A DNA stretch of 64,000 nucleotides from Amycolatopsis saalfeldensis (GTDB lineage Bacteria; Actinomycetota; Actinomycetes; Mycobacteriales; Pseudonocardiaceae), in NCBI RefSeq assembly GCF_900110575.1, contig NZ_FOEF01000006.1, positions 186,001 through 250,000 on the forward strand, given 5' to 3'. The notes beneath the pieces were generated by a model, which made no database searches, was not told the DNA's origin, and saw only the letters and a list, made by a program, of their open reading frames with translations. Positions 1 to 9,304 of the stretch are shown one piece after another. Numbering within the stretch: the stretch's first letter is position 1; each line of letters opens with the position of its first letter. Both the position numbers and the translations under genes were made by a program.

Positions 1-987
1 GAGCAGCAGGTGGTGGCGCGTCCAGGCCCAGTAGTCCAGCGAGGTGTGCGCGTCCGGCGTGAACAGTGCGGTGAAGTCGCGGGCACCGGCCATGAAGGCG
101 TCGTAGCCGATCACCAGCAAGGAACCGCCCGGGTACTCGACGCCGCCGGCGGTCCACGGCGTGCGGGGGTGCACCAGCAGCCACTCGCGGTGCACCGAGG
201 CGCGCGCGTCGTCCGGCACGTCGACCTTGACCAGCCCGGAAGCCGTCCGCTCGAACAGCTCCGTGCGGTAGAACTCGATGGACCGGTGGACGAAGTCGCG
301 CTCGAAGCCCTCGGTCGGGTCGTGGTAGGCGGTCGCGGCGACGTCGTCCGGCTTGGCCTCGTACACCAGCTTCGCCTGCTCGACCGGCGTGCCGCGGCGC
401 CACTCCTTCGCCAGCCGCGGGTAGCCGGAGTTCGTCAGCGTGCCGGGGCCGAAGTCGGTGCCGAGGTACAGCGTGTCGGCATCGATCCAGCCGACGCGGT
501 TCTTGGCCTCGGGCAGGAAGAAGCCGTCCTCGACGAAGGCGTGCGCGTCGAGGTCGAACTCGCGGACCACGGTCGCGTCCGCGCCGCCGCGGGACAGCTC
601 CACCAGGCCCAGCCGGTGGTCCGGGCGCAGCACCGCGGCGCCCTTCCACACCCAGTTCTCGCCCTCGGCCTCGGCCAGCGCGTCGAGGTCGAGCAGCACC
701 TCCCACTCGGGCTCGGCCTGGCGGTAGCTGCTCAGCGTGGTGCGCCGCCAGAGACCCCGCTGATGCCCGGCGTCCTGCCAGAAGTTGTACAGGTGCGCGC
801 CGCGGCGCACGACGTACGGGATGCGGCCGTCGGCGTCGAGCACTTCCCGGATCTCGTCCCGCAGCGCGGCGAAGCGCTCGCCGGAGGTCAACGCCTCCAG
901 CGTCTCGGCGTTGCGGGTGCGGACCCAGTCCAGTGCCTCGTCGCCGGTCACGTCTTCCAGCCACAGGTACGGATCTTCGACAGCCAT
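1..987 (-). CDS. S9 family (prolyl oligopeptidase-like) serine peptidase, C-terminus cut by window edge
   Basis: The first 329 codons of a gene that runs off the left edge. The N-terminus reads MAVEDPYLWLEDVTGDEALDWV, the Pro/Tyr/Leu-Trp-Leu-Glu opening typical of the prolyl oligopeptidase N-terminal region. What is visible is the seven-bladed propeller half; the Ser-Asp-His catalytic domain lies outside the window, so activity cannot be judged. ATG at 987 was chosen because GAGGAG lies about 9 nt upstream; an in-frame ATG at 1008 would add seven residues but has no ribosome binding site. No signal peptide is seen, so a cytosolic oligopeptidase is inferred. It is transcribed away from the metallopeptidase gene at 1128. 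Confidence 0.85.
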   Translation of the reverse strand, partial: MAVEDPYLWLEDVTGDEALDWVRTRNAETLEALTSGERFAALRDEIREVLDADGRIPYVVRRGAHLYNFWQDAGHQRGLWRRTTLSSYRQAEPEWEVLLDLDALAEAEGENWVWKGAAVLRPDHRLGLVELSRGGADATVVREFDLDAHAFVEDGFFLPEAKNRVGWIDADTLYLGTDFGPGTLTNSGYPRLAKEWRRGTPVEQAKLVYEAKPDDVAATAYHDPTEGFERDFVHRSIEFYRTELFERTASGLVKVDVPDDARASVHREWLLVHPRTPWTAGGVEYPGGSLLVIGYDAFMAGARDFTALFTPDAHTSLDYWAWTRHHLLL

Positions 988-1127
988 GGGCCCGGTCTCC
1001 TCACTCATCTGCCCAGTCTTGCCGTAACACCCTGCTCCCGGCCACCGGATCGGCGTTCCCGTTTCGTGATCCCGGCACCGGGGCCCGACCGTATGCTGGA
1101 CCGCGGGTCGGACAGGGGGAGCGAAAC

Positions 1128-2138
1128 GTGACCGAACGGGCTGACGGCGAAGGGCCGCCGGAGCAGGCCGGGCCACCACTACCGCCGCCGGTGGTGGCCC
1201 GGCCTCCGGGCTTCGCGCCGCCGGGGCCGTATTGGCCACCGCCCGCCTGGGCTCCGCCGCCCCCGCCGCCGCGCCGTCGCGGGCTGGCCGGCGCCATGAT
1301 CGCGGTGGTCATCGTGGTGGCCGCGCTCGCGTTGATGGCCGCGGTCCCGCGCGAGCTGTCCGGCAACGCCGTGGCCGCGCCCGGCTCCGCCCAGCGGTCC
1401 GAGGCGGGCCGCCCGCTCAGCGGTGCGGGGACCGACCCGCGCGCGGTCGTCCAGCTGGAGACGAACCCGCTGCTCGCGGCCGGCGTCACGCTCGCCCGCG
1501 TCTCGTGTGATCTGCCCGCGCTCGGCCGCCAGGACGCGCAGCTCCAGGGGTTCTACAGCGCGCTGGTCAGTTGTCTTGACGAGGCTTGGCGCCCGGCGCT
1601 GGACAAGGTCGGCGAGCCGCGGCTGCCGGCCACGGTGTCGGTCACGCTGCCGAAGGTCAGCGCGTGCGGCGCCGCGCCGTCCAAGGAGGAGGCCGTCGCC
1701 TATTACTGCGGCGGCGACACCACGATCTACGCGCCCGCCGACTGGATGCTGTCGGACGCCGGGCTGAACCGCTCGCGCCACCTCGCGACCATCGCCCACG
1801 AGTACGGCCACCACGTGCAGCGGGAGAGCGGCATCCTGGCCGCGGCCGCCGACAAGATGTCCACACCGGACCAGAGCAGCCCGGGCGACCAGGCGATCGT
1901 GCGCCGGATCGAGTTGCAGGCCAACTGTTTCGGCGCGTTGTTCGTCGCGAGCGCGATCGGCCAGGGCTCGGTCAGCCGGGCGGTCGGCAACGCCGCGGTG
2001 GCCGACTACGGCCGGGCCGACGACAGCGTGGACCACGGCAGCCGCGCGCACCAGCTGTCCTGGGCGAAGGCCGGGTTCTCCGGCGGGACCACGGCCGCCT
2101 GCAACACCTGGGCCGCGCCGGCGGATCAGGTCACCTAG
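1128..2138 (+). CDS. Membrane-anchored neutral zinc metallopeptidase (YpfJ-like)
   Basis: A 336-residue protein with a Pro-rich cytosolic N-terminus (about residues 1-50), one membrane segment (MIAVVIVVAALALMAAV, about residues 56-72) and an extracytoplasmic domain carrying HEYGHH near residue 224, the HExxH zinc site of the putative neutral zinc metallopeptidase family. Cysteines in the mature part could form disulphides outside the cell. The GTG start at 1128 follows GGGGGAG by 6 nt; the open frame continues upstream without a ribosome binding site. Substrate unknown. The 3' end overlaps the convergent gene at 2131 by 8 nt. Confidence 0.82.
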   Translation: MTERADGEGPPEQAGPPLPPPVVARPPGFAPPGPYWPPPAWAPPPPPPRRRGLAGAMIAVVIVVAALALMAAVPRELSGNAVAAPGSAQRSEAGRPLSGAGTDPRAVVQLETNPLLAAGVTLARVSCDLPALGRQDAQLQGFYSALVSCLDEAWRPALDKVGEPRLPATVSVTLPKVSACGAAPSKEEAVAYYCGGDTTIYAPADWMLSDAGLNRSRHLATIAHEYGHHVQRESGILAAAADKMSTPDQSSPGDQAIVRRIELQANCFGALFVASAIGQGSVSRAVGNAAVADYGRADDSVDHGSRAHQLSWAKAGFSGGTTAACNTWAAPADQVT

Positions 2139-2709
2139 CCGTCCAGCCGGGGTCGCGGCCGAGCAGCCCGAGGAACCGGTCCAGTTCGCTCGCGTCGGCG
2201 GACACGGCGACCAGCGGCGCGAAAGTGCCGTTCTTCTCGCGCTCTTCGGGGTCGGCCGGGATCACGGCGGCGAACTGCAGCGCGGTGGTCACCGCCTCGG
2301 CGACCGGCTCGTAGGGCACGTCCAGCGCCTTGGCCAGGTCCCAGCCGTGGGCCACGGTGTCGACCAGGTGCATGGCGGCGGCCACCTCGCCGGGGAAGGT
2401 GCCGAAGGTGTTGATCCGCAGCTGCCGGGCGGGCACGCCGTCCTCGGAGAACGCCTTCAGGAAGTCCTCGACCGAAGCCGCGTACGAGGCGTACGCGTCA
2501 GCGCCGAGTTCGCCGGACTCCCAGTCGGCCGCGGAGCCGTGACGGGCGGCTTCGGCGAACGCGTGGTTCTCGCTGACCTGGTGACGCAGCAGGTCGGCGA
2601 AGGTCCAGCCGGCGCACGGGGTCGGCCGGTCCAGGTCCGCGGCGGTGGCACTGGCGACGATCTTGTCGAGGACGAGCAGGGACTGGCGGTCAAGTTCGAA
2701 CGGGGTCAT
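2131..2709 (-). CDS. TIGR03086-type metal-binding (DinB / mycothiol maleylpyruvate isomerase-like) protein
   Basis: A 192-residue protein of the DinB/MDMPI four-helix-bundle superfamily. The N-terminal region has the family pattern of Leu-Asp-Arg-Pro-Thr-Pro-Cys-Ala-Gly-Trp, followed by a His in DLLRHQV and a second His pair in AMHLVDTVAHGWDLAKA, the likely metal ligands. Relatives use mycothiol or an unknown thiol; the reaction of this member is not known. There is no Shine-Dalgarno, but TAGCGT (2722-2717 on the minus strand) ends 7 nt before the ATG, so the mRNA is probably leaderless. It is divergent from the MocR-type regulator at 2793. Confidence 0.8.
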   Translation of the reverse strand: MTPFELDRQSLLVLDKIVASATAADLDRPTPCAGWTFADLLRHQVSENHAFAEAARHGSAADWESGELGADAYASYAASVEDFLKAFSEDGVPARQLRINTFGTFPGEVAAAMHLVDTVAHGWDLAKALDVPYEPVAEAVTTALQFAAVIPADPEEREKNGTFAPLVAVSADASELDRFLGLLGRDPGWTAR

Positions 2710-2792
2710 GCCCGGAACGCTAACCGCCGGATCGGACCAGCAGGAGAGCCAAAACCGCGCTAACTGCGGTGGGCCAATCTAGAATCAGCACG

Positions 2793-4214
2793 GTGGAGCT
2801 GCACATCGACCTGACCGGCCCGCGCGGCCACCGGGACGAGATCTACCGCCAGATCCGCGAGGCCATCCTCGACGGCCGGATCCGCGACGGCGACGCGCTG
2901 CCGCCGACCCGCGAGCTGGCCCAGCGGCTGGCCGTCTCGCGCACCACGGTCAGCGCGGCCTACGACCGCCTCACCGCCGAGGGCTTCCTCAGCGGACGCG
3001 TCGGCGCCGGCACGTTCGTCCGGTCCGGCGCCGCCCCGTGGCCCGCCGGGCCGGCCGCCGAACCCGCCGCGGGCGTGCGGCCGCGTCCGGAGTGGACGGA
3101 CGTCCCGCCGCCGCCGCGCTCGTTCGCGGACACCCCGGAGTTCGATTTCCGTTCCGGGGTCCCGGATGTGCGGCTCTTCCCGTTCGACACGTGGCGCCGG
3201 CTGACCGCGTCGCGGCTGCGCGAGTCCCGCGCGGAACTGCTGACCTACGGCGACCCGCGGGGCGATCCCCGGCTGCGGGCCGGGATCGCGCGGCACGTCG
3301 GCGTTTCGCGGAACGTTCGGGTCCGGGCCGACGACATCGTGGTCACCGCCGGGGCGCAGCAGACCGTCGACCTCGTGGCGCGGGTGCTGCTGGGGCCGGG
3401 TGACCTGGCGGCCGTGGAGGACCCCGGGTACCCGCCGCCGCGGCTGCTGCTCGGCACGCTCGGGGTGCGGGTGGCGACCGTCCCGGTGGACGACGAGGGC
3501 ATCGTCGTCGCGGAGATCCCGGCCGGGACGCGGCTGGTGCACGTGACGCCCTCGCACCAGTACCCGCTGGGCGTGTCGATGTCGCTGGCGCGGCGCCACG
3601 AGCTGCTCGACTGGGCCGAGCGCACCGGCGCGGTGCTCGTGGAAGACGACTACGACACGGAGTTCCGCTACACCGGCCGGCCGCTGGAACCTTTGCACAG
3701 CTTGGACTCCCACGGCCGGGTGGTGTACGTCGGCTCGTTCTCGAAGGTGCTCTCCCCAGCGTTGCGGATGGGGTTTCTCGCGGCGCCGCCTTCGCTCACC
3801 GGCGCCATCGTCAAGGCGAAGTACCTGGCCGACTGGTCCTCGCCGGCGATCGAGCAGGCCGTGCTGGCCGATTTCCTCGCCGAGGGCGGCTTCGCCCGGC
3901 ACATCCGGCGGATGCGCAAGGTCTACCGCGAGCGGCACGACGTCCTCCTCGGCCTCCTGCGCCGCGACTTCGCCGACGTGCTGGCACCACGGCCGTCGGC
4001 GGCCGGACTGCACCTCAGCGCGACTTCCGAACGGGACCTGCGCGCGGTGCTGCCGCGGGCCAGAGCGGCGGGGATCCGCCTGCTCGCGCTGGACGACTTC
4101 GCCGTCACCTCACAGCGACACGGCCTGCTGTTCGGCTACGGTGCGATCGCGGCCGAGCGCATCGCGCCGGGGCTGGCCCGGCTGCGCCGGGTCCTGGACG
4201 AGGGAGATCGATGA
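2793..4214 (+). CDS. MocR/PdxR-like regulator: GntR winged helix fused to class I aminotransferase domain
   Basis: About 473 residues. Residues 1-75 form a GntR-type winged helix (DEIYRQIREAILDG, LPPTRELAQRLAVSRTTVSAAYDRL); the rest is a fold-type I aminotransferase domain with SFSKVLSPALRMGF, whose Lys would bind pyridoxal phosphate, and a DDYDTEFRY aspartate motif. MocR proteins sense PLP-linked metabolites such as vitamin B6 or GABA; the target here is unknown. The start at GTG 2793 is preferred over GTG 2769 because TAGAAT (2780-2785) ends 7 nt before it, fitting a leaderless transcript. The inverted repeat ACCGC-N7-GCGGT at 2754-2770 is a possible operator. It overlaps the next gene by 4 nt. 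Confidence 0.88.
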   Translation: MELHIDLTGPRGHRDEIYRQIREAILDGRIRDGDALPPTRELAQRLAVSRTTVSAAYDRLTAEGFLSGRVGAGTFVRSGAAPWPAGPAAEPAAGVRPRPEWTDVPPPPRSFADTPEFDFRSGVPDVRLFPFDTWRRLTASRLRESRAELLTYGDPRGDPRLRAGIARHVGVSRNVRVRADDIVVTAGAQQTVDLVARVLLGPGDLAAVEDPGYPPPRLLLGTLGVRVATVPVDDEGIVVAEIPAGTRLVHVTPSHQYPLGVSMSLARRHELLDWAERTGAVLVEDDYDTEFRYTGRPLEPLHSLDSHGRVVYVGSFSKVLSPALRMGFLAAPPSLTGAIVKAKYLADWSSPAIEQAVLADFLAEGGFARHIRRMRKVYRERHDVLLGLLRRDFADVLAPRPSAAGLHLSATSERDLRAVLPRARAAGIRLLALDDFAVTSQRHGLLFGYGAIAAERIAPGLARLRRVLDEGDR

Positions 4215-4657
4215 CCGACGACGTGATGGTGGCCATCGACGCGGGCCTGCGCCGGCACATCGGCGGCGACCGGGCCGGCGCCCGCGAGGCCTTCGTCAAG
4301 CTGTGGGCCGAGATCGGCGCGGACGGCGACCCGTTGCACCGCTGCGCGCTGGCGCACCACCTGGCCGACGTCTGCGACGACCCGGCCGAGGAGCTGGAGT
4401 GGGACCTGCGCGCGCTCGCGGCGGCCGATTCGCTCACCGACGAGCGGGTGCAGGAGCACCAGTCGAAGCTCGCGGTGCGTGGTTTCTACCCGTCGCTGCA
4501 CCTGAATCTCGGTGAGGACTACCGCAAACTGGGTGACTTCGAAGCCGCCCGCCGTCACCTGGAGTCGGCGCGGGAGCGGCTCGACGCGCTCGGCGACGAC
4601 GACTACGCCGCCGGGATCCGCGCCGCGCTGGACGGGCTGGCCGAACGGCTGTCCTGA
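4211..4657 (+). CDS. Small tetratricopeptide-repeat-like protein
   Basis: A 148-residue all-helical protein. The segment LHLNLGEDYRKLGDFEAARRHLESARERL (about residues 97-125) has the spacing of a TPR unit, and the first half looks like degenerate repeats. No catalytic motif is visible. The start ATGA overlaps the stop of the MocR-type regulator, so translation is probably coupled and the two are likely functionally linked. Similar small TPR proteins are found in streptomycetes and Amycolatopsis without assigned function. Confidence 0.78.
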   Translation: MTDDVMVAIDAGLRRHIGGDRAGAREAFVKLWAEIGADGDPLHRCALAHHLADVCDDPAEELEWDLRALAAADSLTDERVQEHQSKLAVRGFYPSLHLNLGEDYRKLGDFEAARRHLESARERLDALGDDDYAAGIRAALDGLAERLS

Positions 4658-4758
4658 GCCGCTCCGTACCACAGGTGAAGGTGGCCCGCTGGACTTTCGC
4701 GCACGGCACGGGGGCCTTAGCCTGGTATGTCCCAGCTCACTGCGGAGAAGGGATCGCC

Positions 4759-5190
4759 ATGCGGATTGAAGATTTGCTGCGCGGAAAGGGCACGGCAGTC
4801 GCGACGGTCACCCCGGGGACCACAGTGACCGAACTGCTCGCCGGCCTCGCCAAGCACAACGTCGGCGCGATGGTGGTGACCGCCGAGGACGGTGGCATCG
4901 CCGGGATCGTGTCCGAACGGGACGTGGTCCGGCGGTTGCACGACCACGGGTCGGCGATCCTCGACGGGCCGGTCGCGGACATCATGACCAAGCTCGTCGC
5001 CAGCTGTGGCCCGGAGGACTCCGTCGACCAGCTGAGCGTGCTGATGACCGAGCGGCGGATCCGGCACGTGCCGGTGCTCGTCGAGGGCAGGCTCGCCGGG
5101 ATCGTCAGCATCGGCGACGTGGTGAAGAGCCGGATGGAACAGCTGGAGAAGAGCCAGGAGCAGCTCGAGGCGTACATCGCCCAGGGCTGA
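4759..5190 (+). CDS. Two-CBS-domain protein
   Basis: A 143-residue stand-alone pair of CBS domains. CBS1 spans about residues 8-62 (ends GIVSERDVVRRL) and CBS2 about 74-125 (ends GIVSIGDVVKSRM), each with the Gly-Ile-Val-Ser-x-x-Asp-Val signature that binds adenine nucleotides. A short charged C-terminal helix follows. Such proteins usually act as nucleotide-sensing modulators; the partner is not evident. GGAGAAGGGA lies just before the ATG at 4759, so the longer open frame from 4675 was rejected. Confidence 0.88.
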   Translation: MRIEDLLRGKGTAVATVTPGTTVTELLAGLAKHNVGAMVVTAEDGGIAGIVSERDVVRRLHDHGSAILDGPVADIMTKLVASCGPEDSVDQLSVLMTERRIRHVPVLVEGRLAGIVSIGDVVKSRMEQLEKSQEQLEAYIAQG

Positions 5191-5193
5191 GCG

Positions 5194-6753
5194 CTATTCG
5201 CGCCAGCCGCTCAGCTCGACGCCCTTGGCGACGTCGACGCGGTAGGCGAGCGTCACCGTCCCGGTCGCGCCCGGCGCCAGTGCGAGCAGCCAGGTCAGCT
5301 CGCCCAGTTCGGTGCGCTCGGCGGGTTCCGGGGTGGTGCGCACGTCCCGGACCGTGATCGCGTCGTCGCGCGAGACGGGCGACTGGTCGAGCACGGTGAC
5401 GGCGGCCTCGCGCGGGCCGTGGTTCGTCACGGTGGTGCGGTATTCCGCCTCGCGGCGGCGCTGCCCGGACAGCGTCGCCTTGCTCGCCGTGCGCTTCACC
5501 AGCTCACGCTCGACCCGGATGCGGTCGTCGACGCCCAGCGCCAGCTCCAGCTCCTCGCCCGGCGCCCACACGTCCAGCCGGGTGGTGCCGACGAACTCGG
5601 CCTCGTGGAACACCGACGCGCGGCCCGGGCGCAGGGTGTGCTCGGAGGTGTTGACGACGGTCGCGCGCAGGTATGCCTCCGCGGCTTGGACCGGCGCGGT
5701 CACGTAACCCAGCTTCGCTTCGAGGTCCAGCTGCGCGAGCGTGGTGCGGTGGCCCTGCGCACCGGACGGGATCGCGACCGGGCGGCCCGGCCGGTACGTG
5801 ACGGCGGTGGCGCCCTGCTCGACGGCGGCGACCTTCGGCGCCATCCGGTTGAGCGAGAACGAGGCGCGGTCTCGCACCATCGCGCTGCCGGGCGCGGCCG
5901 CGGCGTAGGCCATGGGCTGGGCCGGGGGAGGGGGCTGGACGCGGTCGAGGTACCAGGGCTGGAGTTCCGGCACCACCACGGTGTTCGCCGGGCGGGCGGT
6001 GGACAGCGCCAGCTCGCATTCCGGCCAGTCCTCGCCGGTGTGCTGGCTGACCAGGCCGTGGGAGGTCACCGTGACCTGCGCGCCGCGCACCCGCACGTCG
6101 TAGCCCGGTTCCCAGCTCGCGCCGGGGACCACATAGGACAGTTCCAGCTCGACTTCGCCGGTTTCCTCTCCTGCCAAGGGTTCCAGCTCGACGGTCACCG
6201 CGGAACTGTCCTGTTCGGACTGTGCGCTGTGGGCCTCGATCCGCCGGTCCAGCGCGGCGAGGTCCTCGCGGAGCCGGTCCAGCCGGGCGTTGACGGCGCG
6301 GCGGCCCTTGAGCGCGGCGGCCAGCTGGGTACCGAGCGCGTCGCTGACCTCCGCGACGCGGCCCGGCTCCGCGTCTCCCGCGGCGAGCGCCTTCGCGAAG
6401 CTGGTTCCGCTGCGTCGCGCGACGCCCGTCAGCATCTCCACCTTCGCTGCTTCGGCCGCTTCGTCGTCCGCAGCGGCGTCGAGCGTCGCCTGGCCTTCTC
6501 GCCGCTGCTCGACGAGCGCGCGCAGCGTCGCGTCCGCCGGCTCCGCGTGCTGCTCGAACGAGACGTCGACGCCGGTGACCAGCGCGGCACCCGTGCCGGT
6601 GACGCGTACGGATTCCGCGTCGAGAGCCAGCGGCAGTCCGGCGATGCGCAGCCGCGCGCCGTCGTTCAGGCTCGCGCGGCCGCGGCGGGTGATCCGCGCC
6701 TGCTGCGGGTAGACGGTGACGGCGACGATCGGGGCTTCCACGGTGGTGGCCAT
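5194..6753 (-). CDS. Mucoidy-inhibitor MuiA-like protein (DUF4140/DUF4139)
   Basis: A 519-residue protein. The N-terminus (VTVYPQQARITRRG) matches DUF4140, a helical coiled-coil-prone segment follows (about residues 75-170), and the C-terminal beta-rich part (SYVVPGASWEPGYDVRV onward, with YRTTVTNHGPREAAVTVLDQ) matches DUF4139. The family is named for suppression of mucoid growth in enterobacteria; its role in actinobacteria is unknown. No signal peptide is obvious. TAACGT (6766-6761, minus strand) ends 7 nt before the ATG, suggesting a leaderless mRNA. It is 3 bp from the convergent CBS gene. Confidence 0.85.
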   Translation of the reverse strand: MATTVEAPIVAVTVYPQQARITRRGRASLNDGARLRIAGLPLALDAESVRVTGTGAALVTGVDVSFEQHAEPADATLRALVEQRREGQATLDAAADDEAAEAAKVEMLTGVARRSGTSFAKALAAGDAEPGRVAEVSDALGTQLAAALKGRRAVNARLDRLREDLAALDRRIEAHSAQSEQDSSAVTVELEPLAGEETGEVELELSYVVPGASWEPGYDVRVRGAQVTVTSHGLVSQHTGEDWPECELALSTARPANTVVVPELQPWYLDRVQPPPPAQPMAYAAAAPGSAMVRDRASFSLNRMAPKVAAVEQGATAVTYRPGRPVAIPSGAQGHRTTLAQLDLEAKLGYVTAPVQAAEAYLRATVVNTSEHTLRPGRASVFHEAEFVGTTRLDVWAPGEELELALGVDDRIRVERELVKRTASKATLSGQRRREAEYRTTVTNHGPREAAVTVLDQSPVSRDDAITVRDVRTTPEPAERTELGELTWLLALAPGATGTVTLAYRVDVAKGVELSGWRE

Positions 6754-6839
6754 ACCGGCGACGTTAGTCGGTAGACGCGGCGCGCGGTTGCCGGAAGTGT
6801 GAGGTCTGCTCGCCCGCTTCGTCCTGCTTGGGGGTTCTG

Positions 6840-8639
6840 GTGAAGGTTTCTCGGGTCGCCCTGGTGCTCGGCGTCGTGCTGGCGCTGCCGTTCGGCTCGG
6901 CCGTGGCGCAGGCGGACCCGCCGCCCGCCCCGGTGTTCACCGGCGGGCAGGCGCAGCCGGTGTTCGACCCGGCCGACGTGCTGCGCGAGGACGTCTGGGT
7001 GACCGCGCCGGTGGACAGCGACCACGACGGGCGCGACGACCTCGTGCACGCCCAGGTGGTCCGGCCGCGCGCGACGTTGCAGGGCATGAAAGTCCCTGTC
7101 GTGTACCAGGCGAGCCCCTACTTCGCGGGCGGCAACGACGTCGCGAACCACAACGTGGACACCGAGCTGAACGTGCCGGCGGAGGGGCCGCGGGTGCCCA
7201 CCCGGCGCGTCGGCCCGCAGGCTCCCATCGGCTGGAGCTACCAGGACTACTTCACCGCGCGCGGATTCGCCGTGGTGTACGGGGAATCGCTCGGCACCGG
7301 CTCGTCCACCGGCTGCCCGACCACGGGCGACGTCAACGAGACGGCCGGCGCCCGTTCGGTGGTCGACTGGCTGAACGGCCGCGCGCCCGCCCGTGACGCC
7401 GCGGGCGCGCCCGTCACGGCGGGCTGGAGCACCGGCCGTACCGGCATGATGGGCGTGTCCTACAACGGAACCCTGCCGAACGCCGTCGCGAGCACCGGTG
7501 TCGAAGGCCTCGAGACCATCGTGCCGATCGCCGCCATCTCCAGCTGGTACGACTACTACCGCAACGCCGGCGCGGTCGTCGCGGCCGGCGGTTACCAGGG
7601 TGAGGACGCCGACGTGCTCGCCGAGTACGTCTACACCCGCGCCGACCGGCAGGTCTGCCGCCCGGTGATCGACGGCCTGACCGCGGCCCAGGACCGGGTG
7701 ACCGGCGACTACAGCCCGTTCTGGGACGTGCGGAACTACCGCAATGACGTCAGCAAGGTCCACGCGTCCGTGCTCGCCGTGCACGGGCTGAACGACTGGA
7801 ACGTGAAGACCGACCAGGTCGCGACCTGGTACGAGGCGCTGAAGGCCCACGGCGTCGAGCACAAGATCTGGCTGCACCAGTTCGGGCACAACGACCCGCT
7901 GTCGCTGCGCCGCGACGTCTGGCTCCAGACGCTGAACAAGTGGATGTCGCACTACCTGTACGGCGTGGACAACGGGATCCAGAACGAGCCGAAGGCGACC
8001 ATCCAGCGCGAGGACAAGTCCTGGACCGACGAGGCGGACTGGCCCGCGCCGGGCACGACCGGCGTCAAGGTCTACCCGTGGCCCGGTGGGAAGGCGAAGG
8101 GCACGCTGGACACGCACAACCCGGTGCCCGGCCGCCCCACCGTCGAGACTCTGTCCGACGACGCGGGAAAGACGATCGAGCAACTGGTCGACGCCGCGTC
8201 CTCCGGTAACCGCCTGCTGTACGCGACTCCGGCGGCTCGCCTGCCGTTACGGCTTTCGGGCACCGCGCGGGCGGACCTGGAGCTGTCCTTCGACCGCCCC
8301 GCCGCGAACGTCACCGTGGTCCTCGCCGACCGCGCGCCGGACGGGACATCGCACGTGATCAGCCGCGGCTGGGTCGACCCGCAGAACCGCACGAGCCCGG
8401 CCGTCACCACACCCGTCACGCCGGGCACGCCGTATCGGATCGGGGTGGACCTGATGCCGAAGGACTACGTGCTGGCCGCCGGCCACCGTCTGGAGTTCCT
8501 GCTGGCCTCCAGCGACCACGACTACACCCTGCGGCCCGCGCCGGGCGCCGGGCTGGCACTGGACCTCACCCGCACGTCGGTCACGCTGCCGGTGACCGGC
8601 GGGCGCGCCGCGCTTTCGGCGGCGTTCCCGGCCCGCTAG
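6840..8639 (+). CDS. Secreted Xaa-Pro dipeptidyl-peptidase (S15/CocE family)
   Basis: About 599 residues with a signal peptide (KVSRVALVLGVVLALPFGSAVAQA) and a mature alpha/beta-hydrolase domain. GVSYNG holds the nucleophilic Ser, HGLNDWNVK the probable Asp and HQFGHNDP the His; the C-terminal jelly-roll region (about residues 430-600) is typical of X-Pro dipeptidyl aminopeptidases and cocaine-esterase-like enzymes. It probably removes X-Pro dipeptides from extracellular peptides. GTG 6840 begins directly at the basic n-region of the signal peptide with a G-rich stretch upstream; TTG 6828 is an alternative. The stop overlaps the convergent response regulator by 4 nt. Confidence 0.86.
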   Translation: MKVSRVALVLGVVLALPFGSAVAQADPPPAPVFTGGQAQPVFDPADVLREDVWVTAPVDSDHDGRDDLVHAQVVRPRATLQGMKVPVVYQASPYFAGGNDVANHNVDTELNVPAEGPRVPTRRVGPQAPIGWSYQDYFTARGFAVVYGESLGTGSSTGCPTTGDVNETAGARSVVDWLNGRAPARDAAGAPVTAGWSTGRTGMMGVSYNGTLPNAVASTGVEGLETIVPIAAISSWYDYYRNAGAVVAAGGYQGEDADVLAEYVYTRADRQVCRPVIDGLTAAQDRVTGDYSPFWDVRNYRNDVSKVHASVLAVHGLNDWNVKTDQVATWYEALKAHGVEHKIWLHQFGHNDPLSLRRDVWLQTLNKWMSHYLYGVDNGIQNEPKATIQREDKSWTDEADWPAPGTTGVKVYPWPGGKAKGTLDTHNPVPGRPTVETLSDDAGKTIEQLVDAASSGNRLLYATPAARLPLRLSGTARADLELSFDRPAANVTVVLADRAPDGTSHVISRGWVDPQNRTSPAVTTPVTPGTPYRIGVDLMPKDYVLAAGHRLEFLLASSDHDYTLRPAPGAGLALDLTRTSVTLPVTGGRAALSAAFPAR

Positions 8640-9304
8640 TCCGCGATCCCGGCCCGGTACGCGAAAGCCACGGCCTGCGCGCGGTCCCGGAGCCCGGCCT
8701 TCGAGAAGAGGTGGTTCACGTGGGTCTTGACGGTCGCCTCGCTGACCACCAGCGTGCGCGCGATCTCGGTGTTCGACAGCCCCGCCGCGATGAGCCGCAG
8801 CACCTCGATCTCGCGCGTCGTCAGGCCTTCGACCTCCTGGGCGCGCACCGGGGCCCGCCGGGTGGCGGCCTCCACGAGCCGTTGCTGCAGTTCGCCGTCC
8901 ACTGTGGACTGACCGGCGGCGGCGGAGCGCAGGGCGCGGGCGATCGCCTCGGCGTCGGCGTCCTTGGTGAGGAAGCCGCGGGCGCCGGCCTTGAGCGCGG
9001 CCAGCAGGGAGTCGTCGTCGGTGTAGGTGGTGAGCACGACGACCTCGGTGCCCGGGTGCCGCGCGCGCACCAGCTCCGTGGTCTCGACGCCGTCGCGGCG
9101 CGGCATGCGCAGGTCGACCAGCAGGACGTCCGGCCGGTGCTCGGCGACGAGGTCCAGCGCGGCGACGCCGTCCGCGGCCGCGCCGACGACCTCGACGCCC
9201 GGCAGCAGCCCGAGCAGCGTCACCAGGCCCTCCCGGACCACGGCCTGGTCGTCGGCGATCACCACGCGCAGGTCCACGCCGGCACCGTCAGGTGAATCCG
9301 CCAT
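8636..9304 (-). CDS. NarL/FixJ-family response regulator (LuxR-type HTH)
   Basis: A 222-residue protein with a receiver domain (VVIADDQAVVREG; phosphoacceptor Asp in VLLVDLRMPRRDG; TTY switch; Lys in FLTKDAD) and a C-terminal LuxR helix-turn-helix (LTTREIEVLRLIAAGLSNTEIA...VKTHVNHLFSKAGLRDRAQAV shown in part). It is encoded directly after its cognate kinase, overlapping it by 46 nt if translated from ATG 9304. That start has GGGGGAGG just upstream and is preferred; GTG 9277 would give the shorter N-terminus usual for the family. Targets are unknown. Confidence 0.93.
   Translation of the reverse strand: MADSPDGAGVDLRVVIADDQAVVREGLVTLLGLLPGVEVVGAAADGVAALDLVAEHRPDVLLVDLRMPRRDGVETTELVRARHPGTEVVVLTTYTDDDSLLAALKAGARGFLTKDADAEAIARALRSAAAGQSTVDGELQQRLVEAATRRAPVRAQEVEGLTTREIEVLRLIAAGLSNTEIARTLVVSEATVKTHVNHLFSKAGLRDRAQAVAFAYRAGIAD

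Noticed and set aside
1001..1489. A minus-strand ORF overlapping the metallopeptidase start
   Set aside because: It is antisense to the Pro-rich N-terminus and has no recognisable sequence.
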